A stretch of 64,000 nt of DNA from Bdellovibrio sp. SKB1291214 (lineage in GTDB: Bacteria; Bdellovibrionota; Bdellovibrionia; Bdellovibrionales; Bdellovibrionaceae). Position 1 is the first letter of the stretch. Every line of letters starts with the position of its first letter. The stretch spans positions 2,790,001 to 2,854,000 of the forward strand of contig NZ_CP106855.1 of NCBI RefSeq assembly GCF_002209355.2, read 5' to 3'. Under the pieces are notes generated by a model. That model saw nothing but the letters and a program-made list of their open reading frames with translations, was not told the DNA's origin and made no database searches. Below are positions 25,473 through 34,072 of this stretch, in pieces. The translations under genes were made by a program, and so were the position numbers.

Positions 25473-25635
25473 AGATAAAGCTCCGATAGAAGGTTTTCCG
25501 GAATATCAATTTTTAGCTACGTTACTCGTTGCCGGCGCACAGGAGTACACCTTCCGCCTCGTGCCTTGTAAAAATTAATATTGCGAAAAACTGTTATGCG
25601 TAAAGTATCTCGTGAACAGGGTGAATTTAAAAGTC

Positions 25636-26112
25636 TCAACAACCAGTGTCGGCGGCCAATTTGTCAACGCGACGTTGGTGTCTGCCGCCTTCGAATTTTG
25701 TTGCGAAGAACTCTTTCACCATTTTTATCGCAAGATCTGGGGAAGTGAAGCGGGCACTTAAAACTAAAATATTCGCATTATTATGTTCGCGGGAAAGTTT
25801 TGCGATGTCTTCATTCCAACAAAGAGCCGCACGCATGTGTTGATATTTGTTCGCACGAATCGCCATGCCTTGCCCTGATCCACAGATCAAAATACCCATC
25901 GCAGGACCGAATGTGGGATCGGTGATTCCTGATTTTTGATTGAGGATTTCGACCTTTGTCAGTTCTTTGCAAACCTTGTCGGCATAATCAGGATAGTCGA
26001 CAGAATCACCCGTGAAAGTGCCTTGATCTTTCCATTCAAAATTTGGAAATGCAGACATCACCTTAAGTTTTAAATCCAAACCTGCATGGTCGCAGCCAAT
26101 ATAAATAATCAT
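25636..26112 (-). CDS. rpiB: Ribose-5-phosphate isomerase B
   Basis: Interconverts ribose-5-phosphate and ribulose-5-phosphate in the pentose phosphate pathway. The 158-residue protein begins MIIYIGCDHAGLDLK; IGCDHAG is the N-terminal phosphate-binding signature and ILICGSGQGMAIRANK carries the catalytic cysteine and the anion-hole loop. REHNNANILVLSARF is also typical. I used the ATG at 26112, with AAGGGA 7 bases upstream; an ATG 8 codons earlier is weaker. It follows the terminator after fabF by 27 bp, so it is expressed either by readthrough or from its own promoter. Confidence 0.93.
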   Translation of the reverse strand: MIIYIGCDHAGLDLKLKVMSAFPNFEWKDQGTFTGDSVDYPDYADKVCKELTKVEILNQKSGITDPTFGPAMGILICGSGQGMAIRANKYQHMRAALCWNEDIAKLSREHNNANILVLSARFTSPDLAIKMVKEFFATKFEGGRHQRRVDKLAADTGC

Positions 26113-26138
26113 GATAAATCCCTTGAAGTCGTACAAAG

Positions 26139-26166
26139 TAAAAAGCCCTGGTTTCCCAAGGCTTTT
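26139..26166 (-). terminator. Intrinsic terminator between fabF and rpiB
   Basis: On the minus strand AAAGCCTTGG-GAAA-CCAGGGCTTT (10-bp stem with one G-T pair) is followed by TT. The U tract is short, so readthrough into rpiB is likely. Confidence 0.6.
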
Positions 26167-26168
26167 AA

Positions 26169-27440
26169 TTAGTTATTAAATTTAGAGAAGATCATACAAG
26201 CGTTTGTTCCGCCGAATCCAAAACTGTTGTTAAGGACGTTGTCGATCTTCGCCTCACGTGCTTTGTGAGGTACATAGTCCAGGTCACAATCTTCGCTTGG
26301 ATTTTCCAAGTTTAAAGTTGGTGGAGCAATCTGATCGCGAATCGCCATCACACAGAAAGCAGATTCAATCGCACCAGCTGCACCCAACGCGTGGCCTGTC
26401 ATAGATTTTGTGCTGGATACCATCACGTTTTTGGCGTGTTCACCCAAAAGATGTTTGATCGCAGCTGTTTCCAAACCATCACCCACTGGAGTAGAAGTTC
26501 CATGTGCATTGATGTATTGGATGTCTGTTGCTTTAAGACCGGAGTCTTTAAGCGCCATCGCCATTGCCGCATAACCGCCAGCACCTTCTGGAGCCGGAGA
26601 AGTCATGTGGTAAGCATCTGAAGAAACACCGTAGCCAGTGATTTCGCAAAGAATTTTAGCACCACGTTTTTCAGCGTGTTCCAAAGATTCGATACACAAA
26701 ATCGCGGCACCTTCACCTAAGACAAAACCATCACGGTCTTTATCCCAAGGACGGCTGGCTTTTTCAGGAGCATCGTTGCGAGTAGAAAGCGCTCTCATCG
26801 CAGCGAAACCGCCCACAGCCAAACGGCAAATAGTAGCTTCTGCACCACCAGCAAGCATAACATCAGCAACACCGTCACGGATGTAGCGAACCGCATCTCC
26901 GATCGAGTGAACACCTGAAGCGCAAGCCGATGTAACAGAATAATTTGGACCTTTAAGTCCCAAGGCGATTGATACCTGACCTGCAGCCAAGTTCGTGATC
27001 ACGGACGGGATAAAGAATGGACTGACACGTCCAGGTCCTTTTTCTTTCATCTTGATGGAGGTCTCTTCAAGGTTTTGAAGCCCGCCGATACCTACACCAA
27101 TGATAACTCCCGTTGTCGCTTTCTCTTTTTCAGAAAGTTCCAATTTCGCCATTTCAATCGCCATTTTTGAAGCGGCGATTGAATAGTGAATGAACTCATC
27201 CATTTTCTTTTGCTCTTTTTTCTCGATGTATTGATCAGCATTAAAGCCTTTCACTTCACCGGCAAAAGTCACATCGAAACCTGTTGTATCAAATTTAGTG
27301 ATCGGGGCGATGCCAGATACACCTTTTTTAGCATTAGACCAGCTCTCCTCGATAGTATTACCGAGGGGAGTGACTGCACCAACGCCAGTTACAACAACTC
27401 TTCTTTGTGTGATGGATGGACGTTCAAATCGGGATGACAT
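26169..27440 (-). CDS. fabF: 3-oxoacyl-ACP synthase II
   Basis: Condenses acyl-ACP with malonyl-ACP during chain elongation in fatty-acid synthesis. The 423-residue protein has the Cys-His-His triad: C in TSACASGVHSIGD, H in INAHGTSTPVGD, and H in KSMTGHALGAAGA, plus the C-terminal NNSFGFGGTNAC loop. It lies 5 bp after acpP and is cotranscribed with it. A short N-terminal extension before RRVVVTGVG (about 13 residues, MSSRFERPSITQ) is slightly longer than usual. Confidence 0.96.
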   Translation of the reverse strand: MSSRFERPSITQRRVVVTGVGAVTPLGNTIEESWSNAKKGVSGIAPITKFDTTGFDVTFAGEVKGFNADQYIEKKEQKKMDEFIHYSIAASKMAIEMAKLELSEKEKATTGVIIGVGIGGLQNLEETSIKMKEKGPGRVSPFFIPSVITNLAAGQVSIALGLKGPNYSVTSACASGVHSIGDAVRYIRDGVADVMLAGGAEATICRLAVGGFAAMRALSTRNDAPEKASRPWDKDRDGFVLGEGAAILCIESLEHAEKRGAKILCEITGYGVSSDAYHMTSPAPEGAGGYAAMAMALKDSGLKATDIQYINAHGTSTPVGDGLETAAIKHLLGEHAKNVMVSSTKSMTGHALGAAGAIESAFCVMAIRDQIAPPTLNLENPSEDCDLDYVPHKAREAKIDNVLNNSFGFGGTNACMIFSKFNN

Positions 27441-27445
27441 AAAGA

Positions 27446-27682
27446 CTACGCTTTACCTTTTTTTTCTAGGTAAGAAGCAACGTCTTGAACAGTCTTAAGC
27501 TTTTCAGCGTCTTCGTCTGGGATTTCAAGATCGAATTCTTCTTCCATAGCCATTACTAGCTCAACGATATCCAAGCTGTCTGCACCAAGATCGTCGATGA
27601 AAGAAGCTTCTGGCTTAACTTTCTCTGGATCTACGCCAAGTTGTTCTACGATGATGTCTTTAACTTTTGGATGCAATGCCAT
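27446..27682 (-). CDS. acpP: Acyl carrier protein
   Basis: A 78-residue acidic four-helix protein. The serine in [10 protein letters not shown] receives the 4'-phosphopantetheine arm that carries the growing acyl chain. [20 protein letters not shown] is the canonical second-helix region. A good ribosome-binding site (AGGAGGAT) precedes the ATG at 27682. Upstream, between it and fabG, are three tandem hairpins that may adjust its high expression relative to the enzymes. Confidence 0.97.
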   Translation of the reverse strand: MALHPKVKDIIVEQLGVDPEKVKPEASFIDDLGADSLDIVELVMAMEEEFDLEIPDEDAEKLKTVQDVASYLEKKGKA

Positions 27683-27771
27683 TTAATCCTCCTAAGGTCA
27701 TTCCAACTTATTTTTTAACTTCAATTCAAAAAAACTAATTCAAAAATTTGCCCGTAGGCCTTTATTCAAGT

Positions 27772-27844
27772 CCCACCAAAGGTGGGCTTACTCAATCTCG
27801 CCAGAGGCGAGTTATTCCATCTCGCCAAAGGCGAGTTATTCCAT
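27772..27844 (-). repeat. Three tandem hairpin repeats between fabG and acpP
   Basis: Reading the minus strand, a unit of 24-25 bases occurs three times: ATGGAATAA CTCGCC-TTT-GGCGAG, ATGGAATAA CTCGCC-TCT-GGCGAG, and ATTGAGTAA-G CCCACC-TTT-GGTGGG. The first ATGGAATAA is the end of fabG. The stems sit at 27821-27835, 27797-27811 and 27772-27786. In the third copy two base pairs of the stem change on both sides (T-A to C-G, G-C to A-T), so pairing is preserved. Confidence 0.85.
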
Positions 27845-28585
27845 AAACATTCCGCCGTTCACGCTGAGAGTCTGCCCAGTGATGTATTTTGATTCATCAC
27901 TCAACAAGAATCTTACAGCCTGAGCAACGTCAGTGCCTTCGCCAATTTTATTCAAAGGAACTTTTTCTAAAATCTTTGCTTTTACTTCTTCTGGTAATAC
28001 GTCTGTCATCTCGGTCGCGATGTAACCAGGAGCCACGTTATTCACGCGCACGTTACGGGAAGCAAGTTCCAATGCCACGGATTTAGCAAAAGCAACTGTA
28101 CCAGCTTTAGAAGCGGCATAGTTCGCTTGTCCTGCATTTCCAGTTTGGCCGATAACAGAAGTGATATTTACGATGGAACCCTTGCGAGCTTTCATCATGG
28201 ATTTAGTGAAAGCCTTCGTAACCAAGAAAGTTCCGCGCAAATTCGTAGAGACAACAGAATCAAAATCTTCTGCTTTCATACGCAGCAACAATTGGTCTTT
28301 AGTGATACCTGCATTGTTAACAACGCCATCAACATCAGACCATTTTTCAAGAATGTGCTCGACCGCTTCATTCACAGATTGTTCGTTTGCAACGTCCATC
28401 TTGATATAGAAGTGACCTTCACCTTTAAGGGTGTGAGCAACTTGTTGTGCAGCTTCTTCACGAGAAGAGAATGTGAAAGCGACTTGAGCACCCTCGTCAG
28501 CAAGAAGTTTAACGATAGAGGCACCGATACCACGACTGCCGCCAGTAACTACGATTTTCTTACCTTGAAGTGAATTTCCGCTCAT
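27836..28585 (-). CDS. fabG: 3-oxoacyl-ACP reductase
   Basis: NADPH-dependent first reduction step of fatty-acid elongation. The 249-residue short-chain dehydrogenase has the cofactor loop TGGSRGIGAS and the catalytic Ser-Tyr-Lys in NITSVIGQTGNAGQANYAAS followed by K; NNAG is present. I start at the ATG at 28585 (MSGNSLQGKK), with AAGGA 7 bases upstream; the in-frame TTG just before it is not needed. The final codons ATG-GAA-TAA form the first unit of the hairpin repeat that follows. Confidence 0.96.
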   Translation of the reverse strand: MSGNSLQGKKIVVTGGSRGIGASIVKLLADEGAQVAFTFSSREEAAQQVAHTLKGEGHFYIKMDVANEQSVNEAVEHILEKWSDVDGVVNNAGITKDQLLLRMKAEDFDSVVSTNLRGTFLVTKAFTKSMMKARKGSIVNITSVIGQTGNAGQANYAASKAGTVAFAKSVALELASRNVRVNNVAPGYIATEMTDVLPEEVKAKILEKVPLNKIGEGTDVAQAVRFLLSDESKYITGQTLSVNGGMFME

Positions 28586-28708
28586 CAATCTTTCCTTAAG
28601 TTCGCTACTCTGGTGAACCAGAATGTATGCAATAAAAACTAGGGCAAAAGCTCATCGATTTTTATGCGTGTCCACTCTGGCCGAACTCATAGTAAAGCTC
28701 AAGAAATT

Positions 28709-29683
28709 TCAATGACTCGTAGCTTTCAAAAAATCCTCAATAGTTTTGAGATCTTCCATGCTAGTTGTGGTCATTACTTTAAAGAATTCGCCATCAATTT
28801 TCTTTAGTAACCCTTGGATAACTTTTCCAGCGCCACATTCAATAACTTGAGAGTGTCCAGATGCTTTTAAAGTGTCCATGCTTTGCATCCAGCGAACAGG
28901 TGCTGAAACTTGACGGATCAGATTTTCACGAAGAGCCGCGCCCTCGGTTTCAAATTTCGCGTGGAAGTTTTGAACGATAGGGAAGGCCGCAGTTTTAAAT
29001 TCCATCGCGGTCAAAACCAAACGCATGGTGTCTTCTGCGGGCTTCATCATTTCGCAATGGAAAGGAGCAGATACTACCAGAGGAATTAGTTTTGCGCGTT
29101 TTGGAGCCTCGGCCCAGATAGCATCTGGTTTAAAATTGTCTTTCAACCAGTTGATAGCCTTCATAGAACCAGAAATTACGATTTGCCCTGGAGAATTGAA
29201 GTTCGCAGGAGATAGTGGACCAAAACCAGAATTTTTAACTGTCCACTGGCAAAGTGTTTCAACTTGGTCAGGTTCAAGACCCAGCACCGCAACCATTCCA
29301 CCTTGACCCACCGGAACTGCAGATTGCATTGCTTGTCCGCGTGTGCGAACGGCTTGCATCGCTTGATCAAAACGGATCACATCCGCTGCAACCAATGCGG
29401 CGTATTCACCGATAGAGTGGCCGGCAGCGGACTGAACTTTCACTCCAAATTCAGAGCGTAAAACTTTTTGAGTGGCCGTTGAAACTAACAACAATGCTGG
29501 TTGAGTATTTTCTGTCAAAGCAAGATCAGCTTCTGTGCCTTCAAAGCACAGCTTTTTCATGTCTTGTTTAAGGGCTTCAGAACCTTCTTCAAAGATTTCT
29601 TGAGCGATTTTGAAGTTATCGAATAAAAAACGGCCCATGCCAGGTTGTTGGCTGCCTTGTCCGGGAAATACCAGAGTGAACAT
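28709..29683 (-). CDS. fabD: Malonyl-CoA:ACP transacylase
   Basis: Loads malonyl groups onto acyl carrier protein. The 324-residue protein has FPGQGSQQPGMG at the N-terminus, the nucleophile serine in AAGHSIGEYAAL, and the catalytic histidine in SAPFHCEMM. It starts 5 bp after fabH. The 123 bp between it and fabG contain no gene and may hold a secondary promoter. Confidence 0.95.
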   Translation of the reverse strand: MFTLVFPGQGSQQPGMGRFLFDNFKIAQEIFEEGSEALKQDMKKLCFEGTEADLALTENTQPALLLVSTATQKVLRSEFGVKVQSAAGHSIGEYAALVAADVIRFDQAMQAVRTRGQAMQSAVPVGQGGMVAVLGLEPDQVETLCQWTVKNSGFGPLSPANFNSPGQIVISGSMKAINWLKDNFKPDAIWAEAPKRAKLIPLVVSAPFHCEMMKPAEDTMRLVLTAMEFKTAAFPIVQNFHAKFETEGAALRENLIRQVSAPVRWMQSMDTLKASGHSQVIECGAGKVIQGLLKKIDGEFFKVMTTTSMEDLKTIEDFLKATSH

Positions 29684-29688
29684 AATTT

Positions 29689-30684
29689 TTAGTACCTCAA
29701 TAGAACGGAACCAGACGTCAAGCCTGCACCGAATGCAGTAAGCAAGATCGTTTGACCACGTTTGATTTTTCCATTTTGAACGGCCCAGTCAAAGGCCAAC
29801 GGGATTGAAGCGGAAGATGTGTTACCTGTTTCGTGAAGGTAAAGGATCACGCGCTCCATGGGGAACTTAAATTGATCAGCAACGGCTTCAACAATGCGTT
29901 TGTTAGCTTGGTGAGGAACGATCCAGTCCACCTTATCAGGAGACATTTCATTCGCTTCCAACGCTTCTTTACAGCAAAGGGCCATTGTGCGAACTGCGTT
30001 CTTAAAGATCTCGCGACCTTTCATAGAAACGTAGTGCAAATTGTTATCTAGAACATATTGAGATTGAGGCATCAAGCTGCCACCACCCGGAAGTGTTAGA
30101 AGCTCAGCCAAATCACCATCCGCGTGAAGGTGAGAAGAGGCGATCACATTTTTGTCGCCCTCTTGTGCGCGCTGAAGAACCCATGCGCCTGCACCGTCAC
30201 CGAAAAGGATGCATGTTTCACGATCTTTAAAGTTCACGAAGCGAGACAAAACCTCAGCTCCTAGAACTAGAACGTTTTTGTACATACCTGTACGAATAAA
30301 TTGATCAGCAATAGAAACAGAATAAAGGAAGCCAGAACAAGCAGCATTCAGGTCAAAAGCCACGATATTGCGACAACCCAGTTTACTTTGTACGTAACAA
30401 GCTGTGGAAGGCATCTGACGGTCACCAGTAACAGTACCGACGATGATCATATCAATGTCTTGAGCTGTAAGATTCGCGTCTGCGAGAGCTTTTTCAGCGG
30501 CACGAAGGCAAAGATCAGATGTGCCTTCACCTTCGGCTGCGATATGGCGGCGTTCGATCCCTGTACGTTCAACGATCCATTGATCGGACGTCTCTACCAT
30601 CTTCTCCAAATCGAAATTTGAAAGAATCTTTTCAGGTAGATAAGAGCCAATCCCTGCTACACGAGATCGATACATTCCTGCCAT
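29689..30684 (-). CDS. fabH: 3-oxoacyl-ACP synthase III
   Basis: Starts fatty-acid synthesis by condensing an acyl-CoA with malonyl-ACP. The 331-residue protein has the Cys-His-Asn triad: C in NAACSGFLYS, H in VPHQANKRIVEA, and N in HETGNTSSAS. SDQWIVERTGIERRHI is the usual CoA-binding front. I start at the ATG at 30684 (MAGMYRSRVAG); a TTG three codons upstream and an ATG three codons downstream are alternatives. In most genomes plsX lies between rpmF and fabH; here fabH follows rpmF by 24 bp and plsX is missing. Confidence 0.95.
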   Translation of the reverse strand: MAGMYRSRVAGIGSYLPEKILSNFDLEKMVETSDQWIVERTGIERRHIAAEGEGTSDLCLRAAEKALADANLTAQDIDMIIVGTVTGDRQMPSTACYVQSKLGCRNIVAFDLNAACSGFLYSVSIADQFIRTGMYKNVLVLGAEVLSRFVNFKDRETCILFGDGAGAWVLQRAQEGDKNVIASSHLHADGDLAELLTLPGGGSLMPQSQYVLDNNLHYVSMKGREIFKNAVRTMALCCKEALEANEMSPDKVDWIVPHQANKRIVEAVADQFKFPMERVILYLHETGNTSSASIPLAFDWAVQNGKIKRGQTILLTAFGAGLTSGSVLLRY

Positions 30685-30708
30685 GGATGTCAACCTAACC
30701 CTAAGTTA

Positions 30709-30894
30709 TTACTTAGCTGCGCTGATTTGTTTGCCTTTGTAGTACAAAGCGCCGTCAGCACCTTTAGTTGCGCGGTGTGGACGAACTAGTTCGCCAGTTT
30801 TTTTGTTCAAAGCTACAGCTGGAGCAGACAAACCGTCATGAGAGCGGCGCATATCGCGTTTTGAACGGGATGTTTTTTTCTTAGGAGTTGGCAT
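30709..30894 (-). CDS. rpmF: 50S ribosomal protein L32
   Basis: A 61-residue ribosomal protein: [20 protein letters not shown] is the standard L32 start and CPNCG-type zinc cysteines are absent, so it is the zinc-free form; the central part reads [23 protein letters not shown] site precedes the ATG. Pairing with yceD upstream is the usual arrangement. Confidence 0.95.
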   Translation of the reverse strand: MPTPKKKTSRSKRDMRRSHDGLSAPAVALNKKTGELVRPHRATKGADGALYYKGKQISAAK

Positions 30895-30971
30895 TTCAAA
30901 CCTCTTTTAAATCTAACAATATGGAATCAGAAGTACGGTAATTTATATAATGTACGATAAAAATCAAGTCT

Positions 30972-31526
30972 TTAATTAAGCTTTAAATTCTTTAAAGCCG
31001 CAAAAGGACTCTCTGGCTTTTCTACAGGCATTTCCTCGTTGTAGATAAAGCCGTGTTCTGGCTCAGGATTTGTGTAAATTGAGCACTCCGGATTGTCTTC
31101 TTTAGGGCAAACCGGATTAAACGGAGTCGCCAGGGCAATCACTTCGTGTAGGTATTCAGCCATATCGAAGCTTTGGTCCTCATATTCACAGAAATCCATT
31201 TCGCCTTCTGGAATATCGCTGACGTGGTTTACTTTAGAATATTTGCCGCCACGGGGCTGATCTTGTTTAGGGATCAGGATTTCATGGAATTTCGCATTGA
31301 TCGGCAATTTAATGTCATTGCCGCAGCGAGAACACTGGCAAGGTTCTTTGGTAACGATTTTACCAGTCATATCAAAGTCTTTGGAGTTCAACGGGCGTAT
31401 TGTGAACTCTGCAGTATAGGCTTCTTTATCAATTAAATCGGCCAAAACGGCATTGGCTTCACCTGTTTGGCGAGTCCAAACGTAGGTAACGCCATCTTCA
31501 GGAATTCCAGCAAGATTGATTTTCAT
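30972..31526 (-). CDS. YceD/DUF177 family protein
   Basis: A 184-residue protein of the DUF177 family, which is commonly encoded just before rpmF and thought to act in 23S rRNA maturation or large-subunit assembly. The metal-like motif CQCSRCGND (about 104-112) and a second cysteine group CPKEDNPEC (about 150) are typical. The segment FTIRPLNSKDFDMTGKIV leads into it, and the acidic MDFCEYEDQSFDMAEYLHE matches the family's EAL-type strand. It is the first gene of the yceD-rpmF-fab block, with an ACTCCG repeat region just upstream. Confidence 0.85.
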   Translation of the reverse strand: MKINLAGIPEDGVTYVWTRQTGEANAVLADLIDKEAYTAEFTIRPLNSKDFDMTGKIVTKEPCQCSRCGNDIKLPINAKFHEILIPKQDQPRGGKYSKVNHVSDIPEGEMDFCEYEDQSFDMAEYLHEVIALATPFNPVCPKEDNPECSIYTNPEPEHGFIYNEEMPVEKPESPFAALKNLKLN

Positions 31527-31531
31527 AAACT

Positions 31532-31567
31532 ACTCCGGCGAATTCGGAGTGTAAGTAAAATACTCCG
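31532..31567. repeat. Three ACTCCG/CGGAGT half-sites upstream of yceD
   Basis: ACTCCG (31532-31537), CGGAGT (31545-31550) and ACTCCG (31562-31567) alternate in orientation with 7- and 11-base gaps. They sit in the leader/promoter of the yceD-rpmF-fab block and could bind a dimeric regulator or fold as alternative hairpins. Next to them, AAGCGCTCC and GGGCGCTT (31569-31601) can form a stem that may end the ABC transporter operon. Confidence 0.45.
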
Positions 31568-31634
31568 ACAAGCGCTCCTTTCTAAAATACATGGGGCGCT
31601 TGGTCAAGAACGGAATGGGCAAAGTGGAGTCCTT

Positions 31635-32582
31635 TTACGGTCTGAACAAGTCTTTGGCAGCCGGTGTGGACTTAATCTGCTTAAGCTCTTTCATCTGTTT
31701 TACCAGAGTTTCCCAGCGCTCTGCGGTCATCGAGCCTAAAACTTGCCCTTTGACCTCAATTAAAGGCTTTTGAATCTGAGCTGCCTTCTGGAATGTTTCA
31801 AAATCCAGAGCTCTGTTCATTTTAGCCATGCCTTTGTTCGCACGAGTAGGGTCTTTAAGATAATTTTCCCAACCTGCGCGCGTGGCCTCGATCATCTTAC
31901 TAACAAGTTCTGGGTTCTTTTTGACCATTTCCTCGCGAGCGGCGACAACAACGACATAAGGATTAAATCCCTCGTCAGCAATGAGGAAGTTTTTAACTTT
32001 GGCGCCGCCTTTTTCTGCTGCCAAAGGTTCCGTCGTAATAAATCCCTGCTGGGAAAACTTCTTATCATTCAAGAAACTAGCGACACCGCCTACATAAGGA
32101 ACGACATTCGCTTTAGGTTTGCCAAACTTTTTTACCAAGTATTGGTAATAAGGAAGTCCTGCCTGAACCGCCAACGTAGTTTCATTCGCAAAAACGTCTT
32201 TGACCGTCTTAAAGTCGCTTTCAGCGTGGGACATTATAATATACGGAGCTGTTTGATAGACTGCAAACAGTGCCACCACTTTATTTTTAGGATTGCGATC
32301 TTGAGAGATGATAATTTCATCTGCACTGACGATGGCGAAATCAACTTTTCCATTGGCAAGCATTTGTACCGTGGGAGTGCCTGAACCGCCTTCTTGAATA
32401 TCGATATTGATACCGTGTTTTAAGTACGTCCCGCTGAAAGCGGCTTCATAAAAACCACCGAACTCGGGTTCTGGCTTCCAGTTGAGCGCGAGTGACACAG
32501 AGACTGCGGGCTTGTTGACTGGTTCAGCCGCGAAACCTAACGAGCATACAAAGAACATGGCTGTGATTAAAACTGATTTCAT
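31635..32582 (-). CDS. ABC transporter solute-binding protein, NMT1/SsuA type
   Basis: A 315-residue periplasmic protein with signal peptide (ends SLGFAAEP). SVSLALNWKPEPEFGGFYEA is the hallmark front of the NMT1/THI5/SsuA family, which binds pyrimidine precursors of thiamine, aliphatic sulfonates or nitrate-like ligands. VDFAIVSADEIIISQDRNP and YVGGVASFLNDKKFSQQGFI are further family segments. The ligand cannot be fixed from sequence; the motif WKPEPEFGGFYEA leans towards thiamine-precursor/hydroxymethylpyrimidine binders. It overlaps the permease gene by 4 bp and is the last gene of the operon. Confidence 0.85.
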   Translation of the reverse strand: MKSVLITAMFFVCSLGFAAEPVNKPAVSVSLALNWKPEPEFGGFYEAAFSGTYLKHGINIDIQEGGSGTPTVQMLANGKVDFAIVSADEIIISQDRNPKNKVVALFAVYQTAPYIIMSHAESDFKTVKDVFANETTLAVQAGLPYYQYLVKKFGKPKANVVPYVGGVASFLNDKKFSQQGFITTEPLAAEKGGAKVKNFLIADEGFNPYVVVVAAREEMVKKNPELVSKMIEATRAGWENYLKDPTRANKGMAKMNRALDFETFQKAAQIQKPLIEVKGQVLGSMTAERWETLVKQMKELKQIKSTPAAKDLFRP

Positions 32583-33331
32583 AGGTCTCCTGTAGAATAT
32601 GGACGGCGACTTTGCAAGAAGCGATGACTTATTGCCAGCGTTCCTATCATTATCAAACCCATCACAGATAAAAGAATCAAGGCCCCAAAGACGATATCAA
32701 CACGTTGTTGAGTTCGGGCCGCATCAATCATCGCACCAAGTCCACCACCGGCGACAAACTCCCCAGCGATCGATCCAATAATAGAAAGACCGGCCGAAAT
32801 TTTAAGGCCAGAATAAATATACGAATAGGCAGAGGGGAGCTTTAACTTCCATAAAATGTGCCATGAGCTTGCGTGATAGATCTTAAAGAGGTCCAGTTGT
32901 TGCTGGCTGACGCTTTCAAGTCCCATCAAAGTATTTGCGATGATGGGAAAGATAGACACAATGAAACTTGAAGCTATCACGGTGGGAGCTCCGAAGCCGA
33001 AATAAATCACTAAAAGTGGAGCCACTGCGATGATCGGGACTGTTTGGAAAAACACCGCAAATGGCAAGACAGCGCGTTTTAAAAGGCTTGATAACGAAAA
33101 CATCACCGCAAGGGTGGTTCCCATCAAAATACTAAAAACCCAGCCAATCAAAGTATTCTGTAAAGTCTGGAAAAACGATGTAACATAATCAGTTTTTAAC
33201 TCAATTAACGTTTCAACGATTGTTTGGGGCGATGGAATCAAAGTTTCAGGAATTATATTTTGCTTCACTAAAACTTGTAAAACACCGGTAACTAAAAGGA
33301 AAAAGCCAAGGGCTGGTGCAATTCGTTTCAT
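32579..33331 (-). CDS. ABC transporter permease, SsuC/ThiX type
   Basis: A 250-residue inner-membrane protein with about six helices. AVFFQTVPIIAVAPLLVIYF and the EAA-like loop with LKLPSAYSYIYSGLKISAG (family pattern PAALP-x-I-x-x-GLR) are typical of the nitrate/sulfonate/thiamine-precursor branch. GEFVAGGGLGAMIDAARTQQ also fits. It overlaps the ATPase gene upstream and the solute-binding gene downstream by 4 bp each. Confidence 0.88.
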   Translation of the reverse strand: MKRIAPALGFFLLVTGVLQVLVKQNIIPETLIPSPQTIVETLIELKTDYVTSFFQTLQNTLIGWVFSILMGTTLAVMFSLSSLLKRAVLPFAVFFQTVPIIAVAPLLVIYFGFGAPTVIASSFIVSIFPIIANTLMGLESVSQQQLDLFKIYHASSWHILWKLKLPSAYSYIYSGLKISAGLSIIGSIAGEFVAGGGLGAMIDAARTQQRVDIVFGALILLSVMGLIMIGTLAISHRFLQSRRPYSTGDL

Positions 33332-34071
33332 CGCTGAAGTCCCTCAGACAATGTTTTTATAATTTGGTTGAACTCCGAGGAAGTTCTTAATTCATCTTGG
33401 CGTTGTTGTGGCAGGTTCAATTTCTGATCTAAGACAATTCCGCCACCAGATTGCTTCATCAAGACCACTCTTTCTGACATAAAGACCGCTTCGGATAACG
33501 AGTGAGTGACGAATAAAACAGTCAGACCTTCTTGCCGCCATAGTTCACGCAGTTGGACTTGCATTTGATAGCGTGTGAATTCATCTAAAGCCGCAAAGGG
33601 TTCATCCATCAAAAGTAATTGGGGCTTGGTCACTAAGGCTCGGGCGATGGAAACGCGCATCTTCATTCCGCCTGATAATTGATGGGGGAATAGGTTTGCA
33701 CTTTCTTGAAGGCCTACTTTGTTTAAAGCTTCTAAGGCGCGAAATTTGATTTCTTTTTTTGAAGTTCCTTTAAGTTCTGGACTGATCTGAAAGGGTAAAG
33801 ACACATTTTCAAAAACTGTGTTCCAGGGCAACAGGTTCGCCTCTTGAAAAACAAATCCGAAATGATTCGCTTGGCTGTTTTGAACTTCACCAGAGGTGGG
33901 TTTTTCCAAGTTCGCAATCAATCGTAAGACTGTTGACTTTCCGCAACCCGAAGGCCCGACCAACGACAGAAAGGAGCCTGCAGGGATTTGCAGATTGAAA
34001 CTTTGCAGAACTTCTCGTGTCCCAAAGTTTTTCTTTAAGTTGTTCAGTTGAATCCCAGCAAACGGTGGCAT
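33328..34071 (-). CDS. ABC transporter ATPase, SsuB/ThiZ type
   Basis: A 247-residue nucleotide-binding subunit. Walker A: VGPSGCGKSTVLRL; Q-loop: GFVFQEANLLPW; signature: LSGGMKMRVSIARAL; Walker B: QLLLMDEPFAALDE; H-loop: FVTHSLSEAV. The open frame extends 67 codons further upstream, but that part lies antiparallel in frame with the oxygenase gene, and the ATG at 34071 gives a normal-length protein, one base after the oxygenase stop. It is coupled to the permease by a 4-bp overlap. Confidence 0.93.
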   Translation of the reverse strand: MPPFAGIQLNNLKKNFGTREVLQSFNLQIPAGSFLSLVGPSGCGKSTVLRLIANLEKPTSGEVQNSQANHFGFVFQEANLLPWNTVFENVSLPFQISPELKGTSKKEIKFRALEALNKVGLQESANLFPHQLSGGMKMRVSIARALVTKPQLLLMDEPFAALDEFTRYQMQVQLRELWRQEGLTVLFVTHSLSEAVFMSERVVLMKQSGGGIVLDQKLNLPQQRQDELRTSSEFNQIIKTLSEGLQR

Positions 34072-34072
34072 T

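Noticed and set aside
27772-27844. CRISPR-like or REP-like array between fabG and acpP
   Set aside because: Units are only 24-25 bases with no spacers and encode hairpins; only three copies and one overlaps a stop codon.
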